Shown here piece after piece: positions 38,861 through 46,637 of a DNA stretch of 64,000 nt (within the stretch, counting starts at the first letter, position 1; each line of letters starts with the position of its first letter). A model generated the notes under the pieces. It did not search any database. It was not told the DNA's origin and saw only the letters and a program-made list of their open reading frames with translations. Source of the stretch: Spirochaetota bacterium (lineage in GTDB: Bacteria > Spirochaetota > Spirochaetia > Treponematales > UBA12059); NCBI GenBank assembly GCA_018262985.1, contig JADFDI010000001.1:1-64000 (forward strand), given 5' to 3'. A program made the translations under genes and the position numbers.

Positions 38861-40903
38861 ATGATGAGAGTCCGCCGCAAGATCATGCCGCTGCCGATCG
38901 CGTTCGCCGTCGCGTTGCTAGCCTCCTGCGTCGACGAGCCCGGACCGGGCTCGCTCGATCTCGGGAAGGGCTGGACCTTGGAACGCGGCCAGGGCTCCGA
39001 GCGGATCGACCTTCCCGCCAGCATCGGACTCGGGGAATCCAAGCGCTTCTCGCTGGCCCGGGACCTGCCGCGCGAGGTCCTGCGATCGGGCGACACCGTC
39101 TATATCGAGCTCGGCCGCAGCCAGGTGCCCTTCCGCGCGACGCTGAACGGCATGCCGGTGGGGTCGTACGGCGAGCCCGGACCCGACGGGTATCGGGCCC
39201 ATGCCGAGGCCACGCCCGTCCTGGAGATCCCGACCAGGCTCCTCAAGCTCGACGGGACGGACCGGCTCGTCCTCGCGTGCCGCTACGAAGGCGACGCGGC
39301 CCCCTTTCCGGCCGTGCACGCGGTGGAGGCGTCGCGGGCCGAACTCGTCAGGAAGCTGATCCGGCCCCTCAACACCACGGTCTACGTGTTCATGACCGCC
39401 GCCAGCCTCTTCGCCGCCCTGGTCATGTTCATGCAATGGTCGGCCCTGCGCGAGCCCGGCTACCTGCTCTTCGGCCTCGCTTCCATGACCTTCGCCGTTT
39501 TTTTCGCGGAATTCGGGTTGCCCGCCCTGTGGGTGCCCTACCACGCGCTCCGGGGCGCGGCGAAGGCCTCCTTGCCGCTCGCGGCGCTCTTCACGCTCCT
39601 GTTCGCCGGCCGCGCGTACTCGAAGCGCAAGAGGCTTCGTTCGGGCTGGGCCTGGGCGTTGGTCCTCGCTGCCGCCGGCGCCTGGGTCGCCTGGTCGGCC
39701 GGAGACGACGTGAAGCTCGATGCGGCGCTGTCCTTGGCCGTGGCGCCGTCCTTGCTGGCCTTCCTGCACGCCGGTCTGATCGCCATCCTGGCCTGGCGCC
39801 GGAAGGTGCCCGGCGCCGGGACCGTGTCCATCGGCCTTCTGGTCGGCATCGCCTGTTCCATCTGGGACGGCGCCTGGTTCCTCTCGGGCATGAAGCCGAT
39901 GGTCTGGCTCGCCGGACCCGGCCTGTTCGCCCTGGACCTGGGCATCTTCCTCGCGCTCGGCCGGCTCTCGCTCAAGTCCAAGGACGACCTCGAGGAGTCC
40001 AGGGCCGAGATCGAGGACCGCACGCGCAAGCTGCAATCCCTCAACGTAGCGTTCTCGCGCTTCGTCCCTTCGGAGTTCATCGAGCTGCTCGGCCGCGACG
40101 GCGTGGACGAGGTGGAGCTCGGCGACCAGGCCCTGGCCGAGATGGCGGTGATCGTCGCCGACATCCGCGACTTCACCGGGCTATCCGAGGAGATGGGCGC
40201 CGACGACGTCTTCCGCTTCCTGAACGGCTTCTACGGACGCATCGTGCCGGCGGTGCGGGCGCAGGGAGGCCTGGTCGACAAGTTCATGGGCGACGCGCTG
40301 ATGGCGATCTTCCCCGGCGGCTCCGCGGACGCGCTCGCGGCCGCCCAGGACATCCGTCGCATCGTGGTTCGCTACAACGAGGAACGCAAGGGCTGGGGCA
40401 AGAAGCCGGTCGAAATGGGCATCGGGATCCATGCCGGCGACCTGATCCTCGGAACCATCGGCGAGGTCGAACGGATGGACACCACGGTGATCTCCGACGC
40501 GGTCAACGTGACGAGCCGCCTGCAGGACCTGACCAAGCGTTTCCGCGTGCCGATCATCGTCTCCGGTCCCGCCCTCGAGCGCTGCGCCGACGCCCGCGCC
40601 AGGTTCGCCCTTCGCTACCTCGGGCAGATACGCCTCAAAGGCAAGGCCGCCACGGTTCCGACCTACGAGCTCATCAGCGAGGACGTGGACCCTCTCGCGG
40701 CGGAGAAGCTGAAGAACCGCGGCGTGTTCGAACGCGCGGTTTTCCTCCTCGAGTCCGGCGACCTCGTCGGCGCGCTCGCGGCGTTCAAGGACTGCGCCCG
40801 GCGCTTCCCGAAGGATCCCGCGCTTTATTGGTACGTCGAGCGCTTCCGGCGCGCGCGTCGCGGCGTCCGTCTCGAGGACCTGTTGGCCGACGACGGGGTC
40901 TAG
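38861..40903 (+). CDS. 7TM-sensor adenylate/guanylate cyclase (class III)
   Basis: A 680-residue receptor cyclase. Signal-like N-terminus (lipobox-like LLASC) and an external beta-rich domain (about residues 35-160, 7TMR-DISMED2-like). Seven membrane helices follow (about 170-370), then a short coiled coil and a class III catalytic domain. That domain shows metal-binding Asp in VIVADIRDFTGLSEEM and DKFMGDALMAIF, and MGIGIHAGDLILGTIGEVER. The C-terminus carries a TPR-like stretch. It converts ATP or GTP to cAMP/cGMP in response to an external ligand. Start is 38861 (MMRVRR) or 38864. A strong TTGACG-N17-TAGTCT promoter ends 10 bp before it. Substrate choice cannot be read confidently. Confidence 0.88.
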   Translation: MMRVRRKIMPLPIAFAVALLASCVDEPGPGSLDLGKGWTLERGQGSERIDLPASIGLGESKRFSLARDLPREVLRSGDTVYIELGRSQVPFRATLNGMPVGSYGEPGPDGYRAHAEATPVLEIPTRLLKLDGTDRLVLACRYEGDAAPFPAVHAVEASRAELVRKLIRPLNTTVYVFMTAASLFAALVMFMQWSALREPGYLLFGLASMTFAVFFAEFGLPALWVPYHALRGAAKASLPLAALFTLLFAGRAYSKRKRLRSGWAWALVLAAAGAWVAWSAGDDVKLDAALSLAVAPSLLAFLHAGLIAILAWRRKVPGAGTVSIGLLVGIACSIWDGAWFLSGMKPMVWLAGPGLFALDLGIFLALGRLSLKSKDDLEESRAEIEDRTRKLQSLNVAFSRFVPSEFIELLGRDGVDEVELGDQALAEMAVIVADIRDFTGLSEEMGADDVFRFLNGFYGRIVPAVRAQGGLVDKFMGDALMAIFPGGSADALAAAQDIRRIVVRYNEERKGWGKKPVEMGIGIHAGDLILGTIGEVERMDTTVISDAVNVTSRLQDLTKRFRVPIIVSGPALERCADARARFALRYLGQIRLKGKAATVPTYELISEDVDPLAAEKLKNRGVFERAVFLLESGDLVGALAAFKDCARRFPKDPALYWYVERFRRARRGVRLEDLLADDGV

Positions 40904-41011
40904 CGCATCGAGGCCTCGATGGGGCGCCTCCCGTCCCGCCCCTTGCGCGCCGCGCCTCGGCATGGCAAACTGATGTATGACAATTCTTGTAAGGTATCTT
41001 CGGGAGGCGCA

Positions 41012-41461
41012 ATGAAGTCCAGGTTCGTCATGATCGCGCTCGTCCTCGCCCTCTTCGCGTCCGTCGGGGCCGCCCAAACCGCGCCTTCCGCCGGTGACTG
41101 GCTGCTGCTGGTTCCGTCCGCGCTCAAGGCGGCGGCGCCGTTCGCCCTGATTCCCGAGGCGCTCTCGGATCCTGAGGTCTACTGGAATATCGGGGCGGGA
41201 CTCGCCCTCTGGACCGTCCCGAACGTCGCGCTCGGCGTCAACGTGGCCCGGGGCGACGCCGAAGGCGCTCGCTTCTGGCGGAAGGTCAACCTGGGGATCG
41301 ATGGCCTGGCCTTCGTCGCCAGCCTCGGCATCGGCGCCTGGCTCGTGCTCAAGGACGACTCGGGCTGGGACGGCATGGTAGGCGCCATCTACCTGGCCAT
41401 GTCCGTGCCGATAGGCGGCGCCTTCGCGCTCGACTTCATCCGCTTCCCGATGGAGCGCTGA
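41012..41461 (+). CDS. Small exported or membrane protein
   Basis: A 149-residue protein with a signal peptide (MKSRFVMIALVLALFASVGA, cleaved near AAQTA). Three further hydrophobic segments follow: LLLVPSALKAAAPFALIPEA, VNLGIDGLAFVASLGIGAWL and AIYLAMSVPIGGAFALDF. ATG 41012 follows GGGAGG. It has no recognised domain. It lies between the cyclase and the tRNA region. Function unknown. Confidence 0.65.
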   Translation: MKSRFVMIALVLALFASVGAAQTAPSAGDWLLLVPSALKAAAPFALIPEALSDPEVYWNIGAGLALWTVPNVALGVNVARGDAEGARFWRKVNLGIDGLAFVASLGIGAWLVLKDDSGWDGMVGAIYLAMSVPIGGAFALDFIRFPMER

Positions 41462-41537
41462 GAGGGCGCCCTCCGCGCGCTTGACCCTCCGCGAGCGCGC
41501 GTGTTATGTTGGCCGGGCGTTCCGAAAGGGACGAGAC

Positions 41538-41563
41538 GGGCATTAGCGCAGGTGGTCAGCGTC
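41538..41563 (+). pseudogene. Duplicated 5' half of tRNA-Pro
   Basis: 26 bp match the first 26 bases of the intact tRNA-Pro gene downstream, with one change (GGTC for GGTT in the D loop). This is the acceptor 5' strand plus the whole D arm. The match then stops and no anticodon arm follows. It lies 55 bp upstream of the real gene. A TATGTT-like -10 near 41504-41509 may drive transcription through it. Confidence 0.75.
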
Positions 41564-41592
41564 GTCGAGACGTGGATTAAAGATTTATCGGT

Positions 41593-41666
41593 CGGGCATT
41601 AGCGCAGGTGGTTAGCGTACAAGTCTGGGGGACTTGGGGTCCCCGGTTCGAGTCCGGGATGCCCGA
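41593..41666 (+). tRNA. tRNA-Pro (anticodon GGG)
   Basis: The cloverleaf folds fully. Acceptor CGGGCAT pairs with ATGCCCG and the discriminator is A. The D arm is GCGC/GCGT. The anticodon stem CAAGT/ACTTG has loop CTGGGGG, which places GGG at positions 34-36. The variable loop is 5 nt. The T arm CCCGG/CCGGG has loop TTCGAGT. The length is 74 nt and the CCA end is not encoded. It reads CCC and CCU proline codons. The 3' end from the T stem onward is the founding copy of the tandem repeats that follow. Confidence 0.95.
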
Positions 41667-42145
41667 CCGATAAATTTTCAGGCGAAGGCCGCACCGATCA
41701 AGGTGCGGCTTTTGCTTTCATGAGGGGTCGGGCATCCCGGTTTTTCAAGGAATTTCATTGAAAGGCGTCGCCTTCGGCGACGTTTAAATCCGGGATGCCC
41801 GACCGATAAATTTTCAGGCAAAGGCCGCACCGATCAAGGTGCGGCTTTTATTTTCTGGTGGGTCGGGCATCCCGGCTTTGCAAGGAAGGGGTTGAAAAGC
41901 GTCGCCTTCGGCGACTGGTAAGTCCTGGATGCCCGACCGATATATCTTCAGGCGAAGGCCGCACCGAGTCAGGTGCGGCTCTCGCTTGTATGCGGGGTCG
42001 GGCATCCCGGTTTTTCAAGGAAATTCATTGTATGTCGTCGCCTTCGGCGACGTTTAAATCCGGGATGCCCGACCGATAAATCTTCAGGCGAAGGCCGCGC
42101 CGATCAAGGTGCGGCTTTTATTTTCTGGTGGGTCGGGCATCCCGG
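41654..42145 (+). repeat. Tandem repeats derived from the tRNA-Pro 3' end
   Basis: Four units start at 41654 (inside the tRNA), 41790, 41924 and 42060, with periods of 136, 134 and 136 bp. Each unit has five parts. (a) CCGGGATGCCCGACC, the tRNA T-stem and acceptor 3' strand. (b) Terminator-like hairpin CCGCACC/GGTGCGG followed by CTTTT. (c) GGTCGGGCATCCCGG, the exact inverse of (a), at 41726, 41861, 41996 and 42131. (d) A TTTTTCAAGG-type spacer. (e) Hairpin CGTCGCC-TTC-GGCGACG. The last unit lacks (d)-(e). Parts (a) and (c) form a 15-bp stem around (b). There are compensatory changes (CCGCGCC with GGTGCGG in unit 4), suggesting that structure is conserved. No coding role is evident. Confidence 0.9.
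41688..41717 (+). terminator. Intrinsic terminator of tRNA-Pro, first repeat unit
   Basis: Arms GCCGCACC and GGTGCGGC with loop GATCAA, then TTTTGCTTT, 22 bp after the tRNA. Copies recur in the other repeat units near 41824, 41959 and 42094. Confidence 0.8.
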
Positions 42146-42206
42146 TTTTTTCAGGGGCTGCCGCGGGGGGCGCGCGGGGCGCGGGAAAAGCGTTGCTAAA
42201 AAGCCG

Positions 42207-42215
42207 TGTTACACT
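42207..42215 (+). promoter_or_regulatory. Extended -10 of the 42222 gene
   Basis: TG, one base, TACACT (42210-42215), ending 6 bp before the ATG. Leaderless arrangement. Confidence 0.5.
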
Positions 42216-42221
42216 GGCTTC

Positions 42222-43211
42222 ATGGAACGGCATGGACTCTGGACCGAGGTCGAGAGGGAGCTCCTTGACTCCGTACGGCTCAAGCTCGACGGCGAAGGAA
42301 GGGTCGGCGACCTCGATGCGCTGGTCGCCAATCTTGAGGCGCTGCGCCTGCAGGCGGACGCCCTGGCGCTCTACCCGGGCATCAACGAATGGAGCCGGAT
42401 TTCGGGCTCGGGAAGGAACATCGACACCCTCGTCGCCGCGCTCGGCGAACGTTATCACGACGACGACGTCTTTGTGATGCCGACCAAAGCCCTGCTCGGT
42501 CGGACCTTCGAGCTCAGCCGCATCAACCTGCTCGCCCTGGTCCGGCGCCTGCTCGGCTCAGGCGAGACGGAGCGGGAGGCGCGACGAGCGGTCGGGGCCG
42601 CGATGCTCGCCCGCCTCCTCGGCGTGATGACCGAGGACGTGCTGCTTGAGATCCTCGGGTACGAGCGGGATCGGGAGTCGAGGTTGCGAGCCGCCCACGT
42701 GCTGGCCAGGATCTGGGACCGGCGTCCCGAGGCGGTGGGGCATCCGTTCATTCCGGAGCTGTCCACCATGTGGCTGATGCGCCGCGACCTGATTCCCGTG
42801 TTCGGGACCTTGCTCGGCACCCAGGAGTACATTTCGCTCTACCTGACGGTCGATGCCGCGTGCCAGGATTATATCGACCGCGCCGCCGGGGCGCCGGACG
42901 AAGCGGCGGCTCTCGAGGAATTCCTTTTCGGCCTTCCCTTCGAGGAACTCGAAAGCGTGAAGTCGCATCTCGACAGTTCGGGCATGGCGAGCATCGACCA
43001 GGCGGACATCAAACGCCTGCTCGGCAAGGAATCCATCTACCTGAGCGAGCGCGGCGAAGATCCGCTCGAGCTCTACCGCTTCTTCAACTATCGGCGCAAG
43101 TGCGCGGCCCGTCGGAAGTACGGCGGCGGATCGGGCCCGACCCGCACTTTCGAGGAGAATTTCATGCGCTTCCTGCTGGAGCGGAACGGGAACGCAGCCT
43201 CGGTCGGCTGA
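42222..43211 (+). CDS. Uncharacterised 329-residue protein next to the tRNA repeats
   Basis: A soluble-looking, mostly helical protein starting MERHGLWTEVERELLDSVRL. Visible segments include a helical region with Leu/Arg repeats (residues about 105-170, HEAT-like: EREARRAVGAAMLARLLGVM, ESRLRAAHVLARIWDRRPEA). A C-terminal EDPLELYRFFNYRRKCAARR and FEENFMRFLLERNG stretch could bind nucleic acid. No signal peptide or known catalytic motif. The start follows an extended -10 at once. It converges on the CARF-sigma54 activator gene with 69 bp between. I do not recognise the family. Confidence 0.72.
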   Translation: MERHGLWTEVERELLDSVRLKLDGEGRVGDLDALVANLEALRLQADALALYPGINEWSRISGSGRNIDTLVAALGERYHDDDVFVMPTKALLGRTFELSRINLLALVRRLLGSGETEREARRAVGAAMLARLLGVMTEDVLLEILGYERDRESRLRAAHVLARIWDRRPEAVGHPFIPELSTMWLMRRDLIPVFGTLLGTQEYISLYLTVDAACQDYIDRAAGAPDEAAALEEFLFGLPFEELESVKSHLDSSGMASIDQADIKRLLGKESIYLSERGEDPLELYRFFNYRRKCAARRKYGGGSGPTRTFEENFMRFLLERNGNAASVG

Positions 43212-43280
43212 ATCCCGGGGGCGGAGACCGGTCGAGGTCGCGGCTTCGGCGCAAGGCGGGAGACCGTCTCCGGCCGCGGC

Positions 43281-44966
43281 TCACTCGTCGAAGCGAGGAT
43301 CGGAAAGCCCCGGGAAGCGCTCGCGGAGCGCCTTGCGGAAGGCCGGCCCGTTGAGGCCCAACAGGGCGGCTGCCCGTTCGCGGTTCCCGCCGGCGCGTGC
43401 GAGCGCTTCGCGGAAGAACTCGCGCTCGGCGGCGTAGAGCCAGGCCCTGAGGTCCATCCCGCCTTCGGGAATACTGCCGCGACCGGAGGATGCACCCGGC
43501 GCGAACCAGGTGCCGCCGGATCCGCTCGCGGCGGGGCCCGCGCCAGGATGCTCCGGCGGCTCGTCCCCCAGCTCGTCGCCGAGGGCGACGGCGGCCATGC
43601 GCTCGACCGCGTTGCGGAGCTCGCGGATGTTGCCCGGCCAGTCGCGCGACTCGAGGGCGCGGAGGACGCCGGGCGCGAAGCGCTTGTCCTCGCCGTAGCG
43701 TTCGTTCCAGGCCTCGAGGAAGCCTTCCGCCAATGGCGCGATCTCGGAGCGGCGTTCCCGGAGCGGCGGGATGCGGAGCTCGATGCCGGCGACGCGGCCG
43801 AGCAGGTCGGCGCGGAAGGTACCGGAGCGAGCCATCGCGGAAAGGTCGCGGTTGGTGGCCGCGACGAGCCTGACGTCCGCGCGGACCTCGCGGTCGGAGC
43901 CCACGGGCGCGAAGCTGCCCTGCTCGAGCGCGCGGAGCAGCTTGGGCTGCACCTCGAGGGGCAGGTCGCCGATCTCGTCGAGGAAGAGCGTGCCGCCGTC
44001 CGCGGAGCGGAATTTGCCGAGCCGCTCGCGCTCGGCCCCGGTGAAGGCACCGCGGGCGTGGCCGAACAGCTCGCTCTCGACCAGCTCGCGCGGGATGGCC
44101 GCGCAGTTCAGGACGACGAAGGGGCCGTCGGAGCGGCGCGAGCGCGCCTGGATGAAGCGGGCGAGCACGTCCTTCCCGACCCCGGTCTCGCCGAGGAGGA
44201 GGATGGGGTTGTCGTAGGCCGCCACCCGCGCGGCCCTCTCGAAGAGCTCGAGCATGGCGGGGTCGCGCACGGTAAAGGCGGGCAGGTCGGCGATGAACCA
44301 CTCCGCGCCCGCGCGCCCGCGCTCCGTCGCCGCGCTTCCCGTATCCTCCGTCGTCCCGAGGCCGTCGAGCTTGTAAAGGCGCTCGACGTAATGCACATGC
44401 CAGTCAGGCTGGAAGAGGACGACGGGTGATTCAGGTTTGATCGCGCGGCTCTCGAGCGTGACCCGCGGCAGGTCCGCCGCCTCGAGGTCGACCTCGCGGA
44501 CCTTGTAGGCCCCGCCCGCGAAGCGCCGCGGCACGCCCTGGAGCAGCCGTGCGCGCACGAGGCCCGAACGCGCGAGCAGGAACCACGAGGTCTGCATCTG
44601 CGGGGTGCCGGGATCGAGAAGGATGAAGACTTCCGGCTCCGGAACGTCGACGGACGCGAGGACGCGCCAGGTCAGGTCGCGCAGCTTGGGATAGATTTCC
44701 GCGTAGTCGATGACCGACTCGAGCTCGAGGTCCACGAAGGAGAACGCGCCTTGAAAGCCCCAGGCCTCGGCCTCCGCCTGCACGGCGCGGGCGCGCTCGA
44801 CGTAGGCGGGTCCCGTGCAGTAGACGACGACCCGGTCGAAGGGCTTCGCGTCGAGGAGCGAGAGCACGGGGCCGTAGTCGTCGGAATCCGTCCCGCGCGG
44901 GTCGTGGTTGCCGACGAAGGTGAGGAGGACGCGGTAGTTCCCGTCGGGATCGTCGCTGAATGTCAT
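43281..44966 (-). CDS. Sigma-54 activator with N-terminal CARF-like sensor (RtcR-type)
   Basis: A 561-residue enhancer-binding protein. Residues about 12-175 look like a CARF Rossmann fold: strand RVLLTFVGNHDP, strand DRVVVYCTGP and the ligand-loop motif LLDPGTPQMQTSWFLLA, as in RtcR and CRISPR-linked sensors. The AAA+ domain (about 235-470) has Walker A GETGVGKD at 259, the sigma-54 contact loop GAFTGA at 306, Walker B GGTLFLDEIGD and arginine finger region LRERRSEI. A Fis-type helix-turn-helix closes the protein (GNRERAAALLGLNGPAFRK). CARF domains bind cyclic oligonucleotides or RNA-end signals. Only a divergent sigma-54 operon is nearby: no rtcBA and no CRISPR genes. Its ATG lies 7 bp after a TGC-TATCAT -10. 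Confidence 0.85.
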   Translation of the reverse strand: MTFSDDPDGNYRVLLTFVGNHDPRGTDSDDYGPVLSLLDAKPFDRVVVYCTGPAYVERARAVQAEAEAWGFQGAFSFVDLELESVIDYAEIYPKLRDLTWRVLASVDVPEPEVFILLDPGTPQMQTSWFLLARSGLVRARLLQGVPRRFAGGAYKVREVDLEAADLPRVTLESRAIKPESPVVLFQPDWHVHYVERLYKLDGLGTTEDTGSAATERGRAGAEWFIADLPAFTVRDPAMLELFERAARVAAYDNPILLLGETGVGKDVLARFIQARSRRSDGPFVVLNCAAIPRELVESELFGHARGAFTGAERERLGKFRSADGGTLFLDEIGDLPLEVQPKLLRALEQGSFAPVGSDREVRADVRLVAATNRDLSAMARSGTFRADLLGRVAGIELRIPPLRERRSEIAPLAEGFLEAWNERYGEDKRFAPGVLRALESRDWPGNIRELRNAVERMAAVALGDELGDEPPEHPGAGPAASGSGGTWFAPGASSGRGSIPEGGMDLRAWLYAAEREFFREALARAGGNRERAAALLGLNGPAFRKALRERFPGLSDPRFDE

Positions 44967-44973
44967 GTCCCCG

Positions 44974-44979
44974 ATGATA
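44974..44979 (-). promoter_or_regulatory. Extended -10 of the activator gene
   Basis: On the minus strand TGC-TATCAT, 7 bp before the ATG; no -35 and no ribosome site. Confidence 0.55.
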
Positions 44980-45020
44980 GCAGGGAATCGGGCATGGCGC
45001 GACGGGCACCGGTCGCGCCG

Positions 45021-45058
45021 TCGCGCAACCCGGGTTGCGCGAGTGGAACCGCGGTTGC
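45021..45058. promoter_or_regulatory. Twin enhancer sites for the sigma-54 activator
   Basis: Two related dyads: GCAACC-CG-GGTTGC (45025-45038, embedded in a perfect 22-bp palindrome at 45021-45042) and GGAACC-GC-GGTTGC (45045-45058). Their centres are 20 bp apart, two helical turns, on the same face. They lie about 180 bp upstream of the -24/-12 promoter and next to the activator gene, the classic position for enhancer sites. Confidence 0.75.
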
Positions 45059-45219
45059 GGTACGACGCCTCGAGTAGGAAGGACGGGACGCCGCCTGCGG
45101 GACCGATCCGCTCGCGAGGCGGGAGCGAACGGTCGCGCCGGGTCGTAAGTCAAGGATCCTGAAGGAAATGCGGGTTCGCGATTTTTCTCCGAGGGCGAAG
45201 CCCCGATGCTGACATCCCG

Positions 45220-45235
45220 TGGCAAGGTTCTTGCT
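45220..45235 (+). promoter_or_regulatory. Sigma-54 (-24/-12) promoter of the PrsW operon
   Basis: TGGCAAGGTTCTTGCT fits the consensus TGGCAC-N5-TTGCW with exact spacing of the GG and GC elements. Transcription should start near 45247, just before the GAGGAGG ribosome site and the ATG at 45258. Only one base departs from the core (A for C at the sixth position). Confidence 0.85.
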
Positions 45236-45257
45236 TATGCTTCTCGAGGAGGCAGCG

Positions 45258-46604
45258 ATGACGAACTGGGAAGCCATGGGCGGAGGATTCGCGATACTGG
45301 CCGTCGACCTCGCGGCGCTGGTCGGTTGGTCCGCCTGGCTGGCGCGCAAGGATCGGTACGCATCCAGGAAGCGCCGCGTCGCGTGGCTGCCGGTCTTCGT
45401 GCTGGCGGGCATGGCGAGCGCCCCGCTGTCGGCGTTCGCCTACGGAATCAACGGCCTCTGGGTGTTGGCGGGAACGGGCGACGGCGTCGTCGCGAGCTTT
45501 CTCTACAACACCCTGTTCGTCGCGATCTCCGAGGAATCCGTGAAGTTCCTTGCCTTCCTTGCCGCCGCCCGGCTGGCGAAGGCCTACCGCGAGCCCCTGG
45601 ACGGGGCCCTGCACGGCGCGACGGTGGGGTTAGGCTTCGCGCTTGTCGAGAACTTCCTCTACGGGCTCGACTATGGAATCGCGAACATCGCGATCCGTTC
45701 GCTTTCGGAACTCGGCGGGCACATGGCCTACACCGCGCTCTCGGGCGCGGTCTGGGGCGGGACGCTCTACTGGGGTGAAATCCGGGCCGAGCGCCTGTGG
45801 CGGGGACTGCCCGTCCTGGGCGTCGCGGCCGCGAGCCTGGCGCACGGCCTCCACAACACCATCGCGGATAACGCGGGATTTCCGGTCTTCCTTTGGGACG
45901 CCCTGGCGGCGTTCGCCGTCGCTCGCTTCGTGCGCGAGGCCGGGCGTCGTTCCCCCTACCGCGCCTATCCGGTGGCCGATCGCGAGAAGGCGCTCGAGGC
46001 GATCGGGCGGGGACTCGCGCTGGATCCGCGCAACCGGACCCTCCTCTTGAGGCGGGGCCTGTACCTCGCGTCGGGCGGCGAGTGGGAGGGGGCGGCGGAG
46101 TCGTTCCGCGAGGCGTACCTAGCCCCCGGCGGCGGTCACTACTCGAAAGCCCTGTGGGCGGCGGCGCGCCTCGCCTCGGGCGAGGAAGGCGCCCTGGAGA
46201 TCCTCGAGGACGCGTACCGCTGGATGCCGGACAGGACCCGCGACGCCTTCGCGCGCGACGTCAGGACCGTGACGGGCAAGGACGAGCGGACGGCGCGGAC
46301 CATCCTCGAGCCTTTCCTCGGCGTGGCGGCGCGTTCCCGGCCGGAGCCGGTCGACGATCCGAGGGCGCCCTGGGTCCTTCTCGAAATGAATTTCCGGGAT
46401 CCCGCGCCCGCGCCTCGAGAGCGGGACTGGCGGCGGCCTCGGGCGCCCGGCGAGACGCACCGGGACCCCGACGTTCGCGACGCGATAGCGGAGCGGAGCG
46501 AGGGCAAGCGCTATACGTCCCGGCGGGCCGCGCTGGCCGAAACGCGCTACCGGAATCCGGACGCGGTCTGGAAGCGCTTCGGCGAAGTCGCGCGCCGGAG
46601 CTGA
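45258..46604 (+). CDS. PrsW-family intramembrane protease with soluble extension
   Basis: A 448-residue protein. The N-terminal 220 residues form about seven membrane helices with the PrsW motifs: SEESVKFL (Glu92-Glu93, Lys96), GFALVENFLYG (Glu131), GGHMAYTALSG (His155) and ASLAHGLHN (His196, His199), which bind the metal. These membrane CAAX-like proteases cut membrane proteins such as anti-sigma factors. The remaining 220 residues are cytosolic. The first part is a TPR-like segment (ADREKALEAIGRGLALDPRN); the rest is an Arg/Pro-rich tail. I start at ATG 45258 because GAGGAGG precedes it and the -12 element lies upstream; the frame itself is open from 45219, inside the promoter. First gene of the sigma-54 unit. 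Confidence 0.85.
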   Translation: MTNWEAMGGGFAILAVDLAALVGWSAWLARKDRYASRKRRVAWLPVFVLAGMASAPLSAFAYGINGLWVLAGTGDGVVASFLYNTLFVAISEESVKFLAFLAAARLAKAYREPLDGALHGATVGLGFALVENFLYGLDYGIANIAIRSLSELGGHMAYTALSGAVWGGTLYWGEIRAERLWRGLPVLGVAAASLAHGLHNTIADNAGFPVFLWDALAAFAVARFVREAGRRSPYRAYPVADREKALEAIGRGLALDPRNRTLLLRRGLYLASGGEWEGAAESFREAYLAPGGGHYSKALWAAARLASGEEGALEILEDAYRWMPDRTRDAFARDVRTVTGKDERTARTILEPFLGVAARSRPEPVDDPRAPWVLLEMNFRDPAPAPRERDWRRPRAPGETHRDPDVRDAIAERSEGKRYTSRRAALAETRYRNPDAVWKRFGEVARRS

Positions 46605-46637
46605 GCACGGTCGCATTCCGTTTGAAGAAGGAGGAGC

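Noticed and set aside
41653-42145. CRISPR array
   Set aside because: The repeats are about 135 bp with no short-repeat/unique-spacer pattern, and they derive from the adjacent tRNA 3' end. No cas genes are present.
42193-42215. TTGCTA as -35 for the 42222 gene
   Set aside because: The spacer to TACACT is only 11 bp, too short. The extended -10 alone is kept.
41814-42458. Two minus-strand open frames ending in MPDPPENKSRTLIGAAFA-like sequence (41814-42005 and 42084-42458)
   Set aside because: They read through the tRNA-derived repeats. The shared C-terminus only reflects the DNA repeat.
43212-43280. Terminator between the converging 42222 gene and the CARF activator
   Set aside because: Only a weak, widely spaced inverted repeat (CGGAGAC/GTCTCCG) is present, without a T-tract.
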